A program made the position numbers and the translations under genes. A DNA stretch of 64,000 nt from Alligator mississippiensis (Eukaryota; Chordata; Crocodylia; Alligatoridae). The stretch is taken from positions 63,130,716-63,194,715 of the forward strand of contig NC_081831.1 of NCBI RefSeq assembly GCF_030867095.1. Direction: 5' to 3'. How positions within the stretch are numbered: position 1 is the first letter of the stretch; each line of letters begins with the position of its first letter. A model generated the notes under the pieces. It worked only from the letters and a program-made list of their open reading frames with translations, had not been told where the DNA came from and did not search any database. Below, piece after piece: positions 1 to 12,762 of this stretch.

Positions 1-372
1 TACATAATTAAGATGCTTGAGACTTTTTCCAGCTACCTTCTACAGTGTTTCTGAACTGCTTTACAAAGGAATGGAAATCAGACAAAACCCATCAAGACAT
101 TTCTATTTAAACATTGTACAACTTATCCACATTCTTTCCCACTCTACCTTCACTTCTCTCTCCACCGTAAGCTGAGTCAAAATGTGCCAGGACGATTTGC
201 AATGGATAGAATTAGAAGCAACTGTGTTGAAGTCAGAAGGAGTCTTGCCTTCTTGGGTAGTCTCCCATTCTAAACCATTACAGACTTAATACAATAGCAA
301 TTATCTAGGCAGTCTGCAATATTCTCATCCACAACATCTTACAGTTCCAAATGCAAATGGGATAAGTTAAAC
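1..372. other. no gene seen
   Basis: AT-rich sequence with no exon-like open frame flanked by splice sites and no repeat that I recognise. Confidence 0.5.
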
Positions 373-593
373 CAGAGGTGACCAACCTGTACCGTGCATG
401 CCACAAATAGTACAGGAAGCCTCTGTATATGGCACACAGCAGATCAGGAAGGGGACAGGCAGAGGAGTAACAGATAAAGCAAGGAGCAAAAAACAGAGCA
501 GCAGATTGGCCAGGAGAAGGGGATTGCAGTGGCATGTGGGGAGGGTGCAGTGCTAATTTGTGGTATGCCTGCCAAAAAAGTTGGTCCCCACTG
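373..593 (-). mobile_element. short non-autonomous hAT-like element (221 bp)
   Basis: Read on the minus strand, the element begins CAGTGGGGACCAAC and its far end, also read inward, begins CAGAGGTGACCAACC, so the termini are imperfect inverted repeats of hAT type. The flanking 8-mers agttaaac and gcttacac agree at 5 of 8 positions, as expected for an old 8-bp target duplication. A second copy of the family lies at 47988-48197: both continue into a similar GGCAT-rich start and a pyrimidine-rich middle. No transposase is encoded. The open frames on the minus strand here are products of this repeat, not genes. Confidence 0.65.
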
Positions 594-2545
594 GCTTACA
601 CAATGCCCCAAGATAGGTTCCCAGGGCTGATTAAGGGATGTGAGCTGGAAGCATGACAATCAGACAGTCAGGATAAGCAGAAGTTAGGGTCTGAAGAAAT
701 AAGAATTTACTCAAATTTTGCTCAGAACCAAGATCTCAGACCTTCTTGTGGTTGACAGAAATGTAATTAAATTCCACTTCCAAAATTTCACTGCTGCCTC
801 TCTTTATGGAATTCCTGGCTCTCAGACAAAGCCAAAAGTCCAAGTGCTAAGACAGGATGAAAGCCGTCTCTCTTACAATATTTCCAGCACGACTAAATGA
901 GAAACTGCCTAATAAGTCTCGTCACACAAGAATTCCCGACCAATGTTTTTCAGTTTCAAGGAGCCCTAATCTTTCTTCTTCTCCAACTCTTTTGGGCCTT
1001 TCAGCTCCCAGCACAGGGGGAGTGCCTGAAAAAGAGGCAAGAGTATCTCTGTGCCCCAGCTATTCCCAGAGCTTGAACAGCCCCTTTGAATGCAGGAATC
1101 TCAGCAGGCAACGCAGGTATGGATGAAGCCTTCAGCAACTGAAGACATTCAGTGACTAGTATCCATCTTTAGGTCCATCCCTGGAACTCTCACTTTAAAC
1201 AAAGGTACTTTGTATTTGTATTATCCCTTTGTATTATATTCTCAATTAGCTTACAAGCAAATGCCCGTTTTAAAAGGCAAGTCAGGCCCCGTGTTGCAGA
1301 AGTTTCTCCAGCGCAGGGAGGGCACGCTGATGCCTCCTGCATCCAGGCTTCTCCACTGCTCCACTGCATATACAGTGTGTAGATGACACCAGGGGAGCCA
1401 TCCGTTTAATACATGACTATCTGTCTCCCTCTCCCCTTTCCTTTTTCCTCCTTCAGTATTGTCACCGAGTAGTATTTTAATCGGAGGAAACAGATATACC
1501 AAGGAAGTGAAGGGGGGGATAGGGGGAAATCACATCACAGGCCCATTTGCCAGTGTAAACACTTGATGACTTCCTGTTATTGTAGCCCAAAATGTACTGT
1601 GACATCATTTCAGGGCCTCCCAGAATCACCCAGGAGGAGGAAAAGGCAGCATTCCCAGCCCGCCCCCTGAGTGAATCCAGACCCTATATGGCAGCGGACT
1701 TTGCGAGGCTGGGCTGCAGGGAAGATACAGGATTTTCCAACACTTTCTTGTTCTTGGCAATGCTGAGATTTCATAAACAGGAAAAACTGCTTTTACTTTT
1801 CCTAAAGGGGATCCGTGTAGCCACGTGAAATATTGATGCTTGGAGCATAGGCTGCTGAAAGTAACAGCTGAGCTAAAATGTTAGAAGGCTTTTTAGACCC
1901 ATGAGGATCTGAAGGGATGGAACTAAAAATATACTCTCCCCCACCCCCCTACACACGAAAACGATTAGCAATGCCTTGCTCCCAAATGTCTAGTTTTCTG
2001 GGGAGGGATTTTGACAGCAATGTTTTGCTCCCAGTCCTTACCAAACCAAGGCAGCTGAGTCAATAGCAGTGGATTATGGGGAAGGGGAGGAAAGCAAATA
2101 TGGAATTGATTTGATCACCCTGACTGTAGCATGGACTGCAGATGTCATGTGCATTAAATCCAACAGACACTTTTATCAGGAATCTAAAAACCAAGAGGCA
2201 ACCTCTGCTTTGCCCAGACATTTAAACTAAGCTAGAGTCTGGTCCATCGGCCAGATTTCTGTCTTAGTTATTCTTGAGTTAATCCTGAATAACTTCACTG
2301 AATTAGCATGGTTGTGACAGCCATCAGAAGCCAGCCCACTAAGCCTGGTTCCCATAAAATTCCTGAGGGGAATAAGCATTGTACTGCACCCAAACCAAGC
2401 TCACCCAAACACTCCCTGCAACCAGTGTTTCAGACAAGTCAGGGTCTGACCTCTGCAATGTTTAGCTTCTACTAAAAAAGGAAATGTATTTTGTTTGCAT
2501 GTTTCTATATTAATTATAGTTTGGACTTCAACAACACCCTCTTGC
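594..2545. other. intergenic, no gene; promoter-like patch near 1.55-1.70 kb
   Basis: No coding exon is recognised. Around 1550-1700 the sequence becomes moderately GC-rich and carries a CRE/AP-1-like GTGACATCA, an ETS-like CTTCCTG and a CArG-like CCCTATATGG. That combination resembles a vertebrate promoter, but no downstream exon can be shown, so no gene is called. Confidence 0.35.
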
Positions 2546-2549
2546 AGGA

Positions 2550-2765
2550 TTGCAAAGCCCTTTATAACCATTCACTGATATAGCATAAAAGCACAGCATC
2601 TTCTTGGGACAGGGGACTATCACTATTGACATTTTGTAGGTGGGGAAATGGAGGCAGAGACATTGAATGCCTGACATAAATTAGAGTTTATAAGCTGCAA
2701 ATCTATCTTGCCTACAATCATACAGCAAGCTGTAGCAAAACTGGGAACAAAAGCCCTTAGTGCAT
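2550..2765 (-). repeat. MIR/CORE-SINE copy, antisense
   Basis: The order of blocks matches an inverted MIR-type SINE: a 'gcaaagccctttataa' start, then 'ggtggggaaatggaggcaga' around 2640-2660 (the reverse of the usual 'ctcagtttcccc' block), then 'catacagcaagctgtagc' and 'aactgggaacaaaagccc' from the tRNA-related end. It is diverged and therefore old. Confidence 0.7.
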
Positions 2766-3078
2766 GGCTTCAAGGCCTCCGAGACGCACCCAGGGGTGTT
2801 GCCATGAGACATACACCACCCACTTGCTCCCAGGACAACTGAGGAAGAGTCATGACATGATTGCTACTAGCAGGGTACTGAGCATGTGCATGAGGAAGAG
2901 TTTAAAGTGGCACAGGGACCACATCAAACACAGGCCGCATACATGTGTTTTGTTTATTGGGCAAGTGGAGCAGGCCTGCCATGCTCTACTGTGGTGCCGC
3001 CTACAGCTGGGGGGCACAGACTCACTCTTGACTTCTTGGTCATGGGGATTAACCACCAGACCCTCTCTCTAAATATGG

Positions 3079-3079
<1 letters not shown>

Positions 3080-3119
<40 letters not shown>
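3080..3119. repeat. (GT)n microsatellite
   Basis: About 19-20 uninterrupted GT units. It produces artefactual Cys-Val and Thr-His open frames on both strands. Confidence 0.97.
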
Positions 3120-3120
<1 letters not shown>

Positions 3121-4029
3121 ACAAGACACCATATACTGAGATTCGGAAGCATAAAGAATTGGAACCTGAAATGCTGTACATCTGACCTTAAAAGTGCCAA
3201 GTATCTCAAATGGGTAGTTTGCCAGCTTGGAGAGAGATACAAGAAAAAAAAAAGGTCTCTAATTAAAATATGCCTGGGATTGATGATGAAGGAAGACAGA
3301 CAGGTTCTTTCTGCAGTCTTCTGATACGGAAAAAAAAAATCAAGTGTCACTTTGTTGTTATAGAGCCAGAGCTGGGCTTAATGAAATGCCAAGATGGATT
3401 GTTCTGTGTTTGGAAGGAGAGCCAAGCCCATCCTCCTTGTGGCATCTGAGTGACTTTCAGACAAGATGACTATCACTGGGAAATAGCTTTCTCTTCAGTG
3501 CCCCAGGCCCTAGGGTGCAGCTGGTTAGCAAACTCCTTTTTGCATATCTAAGGCTTGAGACTGCATCTACTGAAATCAATGACAAAGCTCTTATAAACTT
3601 CAAGGGGGCAAGATCAGGACCCAGGATGTCCTATGTTCAGCTCCCAGATGTGAGAAAAGCAGCAATAAACCAAAGTGCTCAGATGCCAAGGCAACTGCTG
3701 CAAGATAATAAGCATCTGAATAGGATGGAATAGCCCTATTTGACTCCTGCTAGGATGATGATGATGCATATGGTGGTATGGCCCAAAGGGCCCAGGCAGA
3801 AGTCTGGGGCTTGCTGGGCTGGGCACTGTACCAATAGGCTGTGTTTGTAGTTCTTGAATCTCTTGTTTCCAACATGGCCTCCACAGCATAAAACATTTGG
3901 ATTGCACATTATGGACAGCAATAGCCTGTTTCAAAACAGTCTTATGCCCCAGCCAAAGGCATTGAAGAGTCAATATACAAATCCACCAGCAATCTACAGA
4001 CCTTCACCTGTTATTTAATCATAATTCAT

Positions 4030-4170
4030 CTTTTGAATTGTGGTAGTCCCCACAATGTGCTGGGCACCATCCATTCACACAGGGAGAGGCTGTCCACTCA
4101 AAGCAGTGCATGAAAACAATCAACAGATGGAGAGAGATGGAACAGACACACAGCAGGCTGGTACTTAGCA
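4030..4170 (+). repeat. amniote SINE-type fragment ('tgctgggc...gtcc' family)
   Basis: The segment 'cacaatgtgctgggcacc' followed by 'cacacagggagaggctgtcc' and a run of 'gatggaacagacacacag' matches a common sauropsid SINE tail. The same family recurs near 5200-5310, 13325-13440 and 60030-60110. The family name is from memory; the recurrence is seen in the window. Confidence 0.5.
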
Positions 4171-4487
4171 CAGCCCTATTATAATGTGCTTCAAGCAGCT
4201 CTGGAGGATTTCATCAGCACCGTTAAACATCCATTCTTCCTCCCATCCTTCTTTCCAGTGAAATCATGATCAGCATAGCCTTTTTCATAGATCGCCACAG
4301 TAACCAGGTAGGTAAATATTGCAGATTCAAAAGCTATGATCAGCCTCAACAGATCTTTAGACACACTCTGAACAAGCCGAGTCTGGAAGCAGTTGCTAAC
4401 TCACCTTAAAAAGCCACCTTTTTGGCAGCCTTGCAAATAACAGACAGATTACAGTGCAATTGCCTAGGGGAGCTGGTAGCACAGGAG

Positions 4488-4488
4488 G

Positions 4489-4519
<31 letters not shown>

Positions 4520-4530
4520 CAAAACAAAAC
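4488..4530. repeat. (AAAAC)n microsatellite
   Basis: About eight tandem AAAAC units preceded by a short A run. Confidence 0.97.
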
Positions 4531-4752
4531 AGAGTTCACAATATGATATCCAACTGCTCTTATGGATTAGCTGCCTTTCATAGAAACACTGTCGGAGCTA
4601 TTGGAAGTGAAGAGGAAGGAGCCCAGAAGCTAGCCCAGGGTTCTTTTCCATCTCATATTGCAATCAAATTTCATTTAGTACAGCTGCAGGCAAATCACTT
4701 CTCATGTCTCAATTGGCCTGGGATAAAAGTAGAATCCTGTGGCCAAGTCCAC

Positions 4753-4870
4753 TAGAGGTATGTCTACACTACAGTCAGAGCAAGCTCTTATAGCACACCT
4801 GAGCTAGCTTTAAGCTAGCTAGTTTGGGTACTCGGAGTAGTGACTTCTGGGGTTCATTTCTAGCAATACT
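4753..4870. mobile_element. possible DNA-transposon (MITE) fragment
   Basis: It starts with 'gtatgtctacactacag', a terminus resembling other 'gtctacac' elements in this window (for example 58003-58330), followed by partly palindromic AGCTAGC-rich sequence. The other end is not clear. Confidence 0.35.
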
Positions 4871-5199
4871 CAGGCTAGATATTTTATAACTTTATGAGTT
4901 TCAGTTACTACATAGTGACCATCTTATAACCATATTCAAAGAATCAGGATAAGGGACGGTTTAAAATGTGGATTATTCATTTGCATCTCTATAGTGCTCA
5001 TCAGTGTAGAATCATTAAAACAGTAATGTAGCTGTCCCTAGTTCTCTCTTGGATCTGCATAAGAACTAGGTTGTTTGATCACTTTTTCTATTGGCAATAT
5101 ATATTTTTGAGCATACGCCTGAGCTCTCTTGGTAAGGTAGAAGGAGCATAGCCCCCTATTTGTATCCACGCCCTGCCAGTACATTATTAATACTTCTTT

Positions 5200-5312
5200 A
5201 TAATTTATTTGTATTACCATAGTGTGCAGGAACCAAATCATGAGTCAGGACCCCCACAGAAGTGCAGTACAAATACAAAACAAAAAGGTGACCCCACAGC
5301 CCTTGTCTTGTT
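5200..5312 (+). repeat. amniote SINE-type fragment
   Basis: 'gagtcaggacccccacagaa' is followed by 'gtacaaatacaaaacaaaaa' and 'ggtgaccccac', the same block order as the copy at 4030-4170. It is short and diverged. Confidence 0.5.
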
Positions 5313-6020
5313 TGTGTCTGGCCTAAAGACGAGACAGATCTCTGAGAATCAACATTAAAGCACTGAGTTTTATTACCCATAATCTGTGAGTAAATACTAT
5401 ACATGGAAACTGTTTGCACTGAGCCTGCAGCAGCCCATTCCCTGCAATGAGATGTGGATGCAAGGATATGAGGGTAGAATCAGGTAGCACATTGAGAGGA
5501 TATGGCACAGAGGGATATGCGAGTGATAATAGCTGAGCTACAGAGAGGCATTATTCCATGATGGCCTTTAATTACATTATCAATCTGAAGCTCTTCCCAC
5601 CACCCCTTATTTCCTTATAGTAGAAGTTAAAAACTCAATATCAAATCAATGTTACAAGAGGCAGAAAATATTTAGTATATGCAGAGGATCACGAGAACAG
5701 AAAGACCATACTTCTGGTCTTTCTGTGGAGGGGGAAGGGCTTCTGTTGTTTCCCCCAGATGCCTCCGCCTTTGCCCTGCTTCCCTTTCTACATGGAGGGC
5801 CTGATTCACCATTGCTCTGTACCTGAAAGAGTCTTTATATCTACAAGGTGAGGTAAGATGCTGCCACTTGGACAGCATAGCACTTTGTCCGTCCTTTGAA
5901 CTGAGGCAAAGGGTAGCATAAGATGCCCAGCAATGGAGAAGCAGGATGAACACACTACCAAGTATTCTTCCAAGTAGGTAGGTCTCGTAGAAAAGTCTCT
6001 ACTTTCACATCTGTGATTAG

Positions 6021-7120
6021 TTTCATAGTAGCTAGGGTCAGGAGGGACCTGAACAGATCATCTAGCCTGACCCCCTGCCACAGGCAGAAATGAATGCTGG
6101 GTTCACAAGACCCCAGACAGGTGATCGTCCAACCTCCTCTTGAATTTGCCCAAGGTAGGGGCGAGGACCACTTCCCTGGGAAGTTGTTTCCAGATTTTGG
6201 CCACCCTAACTGTAAAATATTGCCTTCTGATCTCTAACCTAAACCTATTCTCCATCACCTTATTACCATTGTTCCAGGTGGTGCTGGGGGGAAAAGGGCT
6301 CTCTACCTATTTGCTGTTGATCTCCCCTGTTGAGTTTGTAGGCAGCCACCAGGGCCCCCCTCAGCCTCCTCTTGCTGAGGCTGAACAGGTTCGGGTCCCT
6401 CAGTCTCTCCTTGTAAGGCCTGTCCTGCTGCCCTCTCACCAAGCGGGTGGCCCTCCTCTGAACCATCTCCAGGCTGGCCACAGCCCTTTTGAAGTGCGGT
6501 GCCCAGTACTGGATGCAGCACTCCAACTACAGCCTGACCAAAGCACATAGAGGGGGAGTATCACCTCTCTGGACCGGCTTGAGATGCACCTTTGGATGCA
6601 TGACAAGGTATGGCTGTCCTTGCTGGCTGCAGTCTGGCATTGGTGGCTCATGTTCATCTTGGAATCAATAATGACTCCAAGATCCCTTTCCGCCTCTGTG
6701 CTTTCAAGATGGGAACTCCCCAGCCTGTATGTATTCTGTGGATTTCTTCTCCCAAGGTGCAGCACCCTGCATTTATCTATGTTGAACCCCATCCTATTCT
6801 CATCTGCCCACTTTTGTAGTCTGTCTAAATCTAGTTGCAGCCTCTCTCTCCTTTCAAGTGTGTCCACCTTGCCCCACATCTTCGTGTCATCAGCAAACTT
6901 GGACAGCATGCTTTCTACCCCCTCGTCCAAGTCGCTGATGAAGATGTTAAACAGTGCGGGCCAGAGGACCAAGCCCTGGGGTACCCCTCTGCTCACATCT
7001 GGTGCCAAGTTGAGTACAACCCATCCACCATTACTCTCCATCCACCATCAGCCAATTTTAAACAGTGCGGGCCCAAGGACTGAGCCCTGGGGTACCCCAC
7101 TGCTCACATCTCGCCGGGAT
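6021..7120 (-). mobile_element. CR1 LINE, 3' part of ORF2 and 3' end, 5'-truncated
   Basis: On the minus strand the translation carries the CR1 reverse-transcriptase blocks GVPQG, then FNIFISDLDEG, then FADDTK (the catalytic F/YADD box). A thumb/C-terminal region DLDRLQKWADENRMGFN and an IDKCRVLHLG block follow. The 3' terminus is the reptile-type end near 6021. The element lacks the endonuclease and most of the RT, so it is a dead, 5'-truncated copy as is usual for CR1. A 111-bp stretch around the GVPQG motif is present twice (from 6949 and from 7060). The reading frame is broken downstream of the RT core. Confidence 0.92.
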
Positions 7121-10100
7121 GTATTTATGCTTTCAATGTAAACATAGCCCTAACTTTTTCCCACTGCGCACTTAGTTCCAAAAACCATGCTACTTTCAGA
7201 TAGTGGCAAACTTGGTAGAGGTCCCTTCTGTGCTGACGTGGGGAAGTAGCAGGATGATACCATATAAGAGTCGGTACCAGACTCCTCTGCTGCTGGGCCT
7301 GATCAGAGTCAGGGTGATGATACCCAAGGTTTGAGTATGAATTTGGGCTTAACTTCACCCAGGGCATAGAGTTTAAGTTGAAAATAGCTGTTGCTCTACC
7401 CTAGTGGTCTGTTTCATGGGATTTGGTGGTAGCAGAGTGACATTTTGCAGTTCAGCTCTAGCCAGTGGGTGGATCACCCTGCATCCTGTCATTATCATGT
7501 CACAGAGGATTTCCCATCAGTTCTTTGCCAACCCACTAGGATCCAGATTAAAACTTTTTGGGAAACAAATTATGATGGATATAAGACTGTGAAACATAGC
7601 TGTATGAGATGCCATGAGTACCAGTGCTCTAGAAATACAGAGAGGTGCAAGGTAAGACTGAAACCTCTGTGCAGTGAGGTGGTCTGGAAGGGGCTCTGTC
7701 TGTCCCTGGTGAACAAGGAGCTCGTGACAGACAGTGCAGTTTCCTTCTGCCCTCGCTGGAGGGAAAGACTATAAAACGGACCTTTGCAGAGGCAAGGCAG
7801 GGAAAATCCCTATGGGCAGCTCAGCCTTCACATGGGAAACCCCCAAAGATGGGGGACTTTTCTATTTACTTCCTGCTTATATGAATGTATCATGTCTCTT
7901 GTCATTTTTATGGCCTGTCTTTTAAGAACAGCATGGGTAGGATAGCTACCACCCATTAAAACCACTGGGGTTATCCTGCCCTATGTGAGAGTTCAACACT
8001 GCACAGCAGTGACCAACACCCACTGAGAAGCAAGCTACCTGCTTTGGTTCTGAACCTTGCTCACCTCAAGAAGCTCAAAAGTCGTCTCAAAATATTTAAG
8101 ATTAAATCAACTGCATCAGCTAATTTGCTTCCACTGTGCAAGGACTGGAAGGATGGGGAGGAGCATAGAGAGCAGCATCAAATCAATGCAGAAAGGGGGT
8201 AGAACCTGTCATGCACTCAGGTGCCTTGAGCAGCACCTCCCTGTACAAGTACCAGCCAACAGGCTGACCAGCACAGAGAAAAGCTGTTTCAAGGGAGACT
8301 ATCGACACAATGCCTGTCATCTGAACACTGGCCTGGGAAAAATCTGACACTCCCTTCATCTGTGCTGTTTTGCCATGGTTGCCTTTGTGGTTTCTGTCTC
8401 CTGCTCCTAGTGACTAAGCGTGGACAAGGTCAGGCTTGATTTTTTCTGCTGGAATTAGGAACAGCCACAAAATATACACTCCTTAGAAACCGAGCCTCGG
8501 ATGACAGTGCCAAAGGGCGTGGGGGGCTGGCAGCCTTCATGACCACGCAGTTACTTATTTCCTAGAGGATGGTGTGACAGTAACAGCTTGGCACTTGGCT
8601 GCCCACTACCCAAGTTCTGAGTTTTTAAGGGAGGAGGAAGAGGGTTTCCATGTGAGATGGGAGACCAATCTGACATTTTAGGAGGAAACAGGAGTTATTT
8701 GGCTCTAGGAGCTCATCCTAGATTTATGATTGGTAGGAGGGAAACCATCAGGGCAAAACACACAAGTCTTCATTCCCCTGCAGCTCAGATCAGCAAACAG
8801 CCTTACACAAAGTGAGTGTGAAAGGCTACCAGATCATAAGGATGGTGTCACGCAGTCACTTGGCCCTGGTACAAATGACCATACAAAATGCAGAAGAGGG
8901 GAGAACCAAGCCTCATGTTTTGTAAAGATACTCCCATCCCAGCTGTCCTCTCCCAACGTTGGAGACAAAAAACGACTTCAGTGAAGTCAATGGGTCAGAT
9001 CTGCATCCCAACCCAGGTAGTACAAAATAGATGCAAGGTGATAAGTAGCAGAGAAGGATTCCTCTTTCAGGGGGTGGTTTACATTGTACAAGGCTGTCTT
9101 TAAACCACTCCACATTGAAGAGGTTACTAACAAGGGGGAAGTGGCCAGACTGTTGCTACGCTCTCCTCTCAGTGGTCTCCCCTCCCTACAACATCCTGCC
9201 CAACACCACCAGATCCTTCTGATGCAGCTAGTGTTTTGCATTGCCCCAAAAGCTTGCTGAAACTTTTTCTAGCTGTGACAAATACCTCATTACTTGATTC
9301 TGGGAAGATGAATGAAATAGAAGTCAAATCTATTTTATGCTAATTCATACTCCCACACAAGTAATCAGAAAATGCTCAGTTTTCCATCAAAAAAAGCAGT
9401 TTCATTGAAATCAAAATTTTCTAGAGGAAGGCACTGAATCTGATGAATTTTTGATGGGCAAAAGTGAAAACAATTTGGCTTTGCTTTTTTATTTAATCCA
9501 GTAACATCAGCATATCTCAGTATGCTAAAATGCATTTCAGTTCCTCCTTTTTTGACCTTGTATATTATATTAGGTTTTTAACTTTGTCTATATGAAACAT
9601 TTTAGCCTTATTGAAATTAAATACCAAGGCATTTGTGAAAACAAAACATTTCAGTGTTTCCAAACAGTCATCAGTTCCCAATAAATTTCCAACTGGTGAC
9701 TGTTTCACCTAATTCAGAACAACATCAACCACCAATGATCACAAATGCTAGATTTCCCACAAGTGACTGGAATTTGGATGAGTTTTCTTTTCAGATCTGC
9801 TCCACAAGTAATACTGTCTCTATGTGGAAGTCTTGGGGTCTGTCCTGGTGGACTGGCTAAAGCTTTGAAAAACATCCTGTAAGGCAGTGGCTCTCAAGAC
9901 ATACTCTGGTAACTTGTCTGAATTCAGCAGCACCACACTTCAAAAATTAAGAAGTAAAAACAAAAATAATAAAGTGATTCTTCTGTTGCAAAGAACCCAG
10001 CCCACAACAGGTAGGTCAGACATTTTTTTTGCCGCTGTGGATTCTTATTTGAAGCCTCTGGGTCTATCTTGTGAATCATGCGTGGATGCTTGCACATGTA

Positions 10101-11100
10101 TAGATGTTGCAGTGCTAATATTGTGCAGCAACCTTAGAAGGATCTCATGGTATCCTAGCCGGCTGCAACACCTTAGTGAAGAATCACAGCTGGAGGGCAT
10201 GGACTTGGAGTAACCAGGATGTTGAAGGCTTTGGGGAGGACAAGGTAATGCAAAAGGGCTTTGCACTCTCCCACAGCAATATAATAAAACACAGCCAATG
10301 ATATAGTTTCCCAGGGGAGTCAGCAAACTTGGTCTTTACCTCACCGTCCTCAAGCCTCATGTGACATCTTGAAAACACCAAGCCCATGGAAAAAGATGTT
10401 AGAATGAATGTATGTCCTTCAAAAGATGCTTAGAAGTCTGTAAATGGGGGACTTCCCCCAACCTGCTCTCAAGGTAAAACATGCACAGAGAGATATGGTC
10501 CAGATTGCCCCATCTGCTGAGGCCTCTTGCCCTTTATTAACTTAATAGGAAAACTCTGAAGCTACACTGCACTTAGAAACATAAGTGTTAGCCTAAACTC
10601 TTCTCTCAGCTAGCTGCTCTCAGTACTGCCACCTAAGGCATCTTTTTTTTTTCCCCTCTCTCCTTTTCCCAGCACCTCTCTTCTAAGACAGAGTTCAAAC
10701 TGAGACACACCTGGTCATGCTGCCCGTATGAGTCAGCAGATGAGCTATGAGTTTCCATACACAGTCCTAAACCTCAGCACCTCCCTGCAAAAAATCACTG
10801 TGATGTAATGCCAGTTTAGGCAGTGGGAATATCTAAAATTAGAGGGATCTAAAAATGCCACTCCACATCCATGTTTCACTGCACATTTCTTTACAGGACA
10901 CTTGGAGACAATTCGGGAATCAAAGTTAATTAACTCAGGCATGAAAGTACCAAGTCCAAACTTTCAGGGCAATTGCAATGTCTTAACAACAATTCTCACC
11001 ATTAGCTAAATTATTGGTGATCCTCATCACCAGAGGTCACCTAAATTAGCTCCAATGACTGGAGAATCTTCAAGCTACTTATCTTAAACATACGTTAGCA
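7121..11100. other. intergenic, no gene seen
   Basis: No exon supported by homology or splice sites. The longest open frames (about 108-109 codons near 7.4-7.8 and 9.9-10.2 kb) have ordinary base composition and match no family I recognise. A weak hAT-like start (CAGTGGCTCTCAAG) at about 9884 is noted without a matching right end. Confidence 0.5.
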
Positions 11101-11107
11101 GAAGCAA

Positions 11108-11252
11108 GGATTTCTTAGGGTGGTATCTTTTATTAGACAAACTGTAAAGTTAGACAAGCTTGCCTAACTTTATCCCAACTACAGAGTTGATCCAGTAAAA
11201 GATATCCTTGCCTCTTGCATAATTTCTGGACTATCACAGCTACAACATGACA
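11108..11252. repeat. ancient interspersed repeat with inverted half
   Basis: The right half carries 'ccagtaaaagatatcc' and ends 'ggactatcacagctacaac', matching the order in the copy at 36668-36826 ('cctaataagagatatc' ... 'agaccaacatagctaaaac'). The left half carries the reverse complement of the same motif ('ggtatcttttattagacaaa'), so the locus is a small imperfect palindrome. Confidence 0.55.
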
Positions 11253-12584
11253 CTTACACTACCATAACATACCTTGGTGGTATCCCATATGCAGAACACA
11301 TGGAAGCCTCCTTGGATTTTCCCCTATCATCCTTCCCCAGGCCTTGCTCCATTCATACCAAAAGGACCTCCAGAGACGGGTGTTTCAGAGATATTCACAC
11401 TTACCTTTAAAACTTCTAAGGCTACTCAAAGAACCTTGCCTGTCTGAGAACACACAGCATGAAGAATGAGGCAAGAAAAGGGATGGGCTGTTGTCCATCT
11501 TTCTTGCCACCAGGCCACGTGCAGGCAGGAGATGTGGCTATGTGGTCCAGGAGGAATTCATGACAGATTCTTCTCTCCCCAACAAATTTATGGAAGGGTC
11601 AGGCCTCTTCTCCTCCTACATATTTCTCTTGCCCAGGCCAGCTCTTTGAGATGGTTTCAGGCCCCTGGCCTGAAGATCTTTACAGCTCAAGAGCTCCCCT
11701 TGAAATGACCAGGTTCACTTTCTTACACTCTGCTTGTACCTTGGCTTGGCCCTTCATGGGCTGCACAAGGTGCCTGGAATTGGTGCTAGGTCCTAACTCT
11801 TGCCTGGGTGCCTGTCTGACCCCTTCGTTGTGGGGTGAGACCTACAAAACTCATCACCCCACCCCACTGCAAGAAGTAATGCTCCTACTTCTGCAGGAAG
11901 AATTTGCTGCTCCTTTCTTCCCTGGGGGACTTTGCAAACCTGGCCTCAATGCAAGCAGAGGAATTGTTTTTCAGAGTGCAACACTCAGCCTGACAAGTAC
12001 CAGCTTGTGGCTGGGAGAGATTCCTTTCCCCTGTGACTTATCCCCAGGGTTCATTGTGAAAGCCTCGCCTAGCTGCACAGGGGGGGCGGGCAGATGGATT
12101 TGCTCACAAGTCAGTTCCCAGGACTTCCCCTTTTCACTGTAGTGGATGACTCTTACTCACCCCACTACTCCAGCTTCACCACTGCCTCCAAGCTCAGCTA
12201 CTCCAGTAGCCCCAGATGTGACTGCTTGGGGGCAATTAGGAATGAGTCTGAATCTGGATTCAAACATGATCGCCATTGGGATTTCACAGCTGCTCCTTAG
12301 TCTTGGCAGTGAACTAAATTCCTGGATCCAAATGCTCCTTTATCATAGTGGTTTTGTCCCACTTCTAATCGGAGCTGAAAGGAGGCAACAGCTGAGGTGA
12401 TAAACTACTAAACTACTTTGCTGAAAGCCTGCAGGAGAAATTGCTTTGCTGCTTGCATACAATTTGCCTTCTGGGCTTGGGGTCTGACTGAGATTTGGCT
12501 CCGTACCTGACTGTTCTGCAATGGTGCCCACTCCCAGAGCTGCTGGAAGGTTCCTGGTAGCAAGTCTTTCTCTCCTGCAAACAG
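11253..12584. other. intergenic, no gene seen
   Basis: A 163-codon forward frame lies at 11651-12142, but it has no recognisable domain and no flanking splice context, and low-complexity Cys/Pro/Leu content suggests chance. No repeat recognised. Confidence 0.45.
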
Positions 12585-12762
12585 GAGTCATGTGGGCTAG
12601 TGGACAGAGCACTGGCCTATGATTCTGGAGACTGGGGTTCTCCTGGCCAGCTGGTTCCTCGTCTACAACTTATGTTCCTTGCTTGTGCTTCAGTTTCCCA
12701 TCTGTAAAATGGGGATAACAATAGTGTCTTCTTTTGAGATCTGCTGATGAAAAGCTAGCTAT
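12585..12762 (+). repeat. MIR/CORE-SINE, sense
   Basis: Reads 'gtgggctagtggacagagca', then 'actggggttctcctggccag', then 'cagtttcccatctgtaaaat' and 'ggggataacaatag', finishing 'gatctgctgatgaaaagct'. These are the tRNA-related head, core and LINE-related tail of a sauropsid MIR-type SINE. The middle (before the 'cttcagtttccc' block) is shortened. Confidence 0.9.

Noticed and set aside
6584-7141. 185-codon plus-strand frame
   Set aside because: Antisense of the CR1 reverse transcriptase.
11651-12142. 163-codon plus-strand frame
   Set aside because: No family, no splice context, unremarkable composition.
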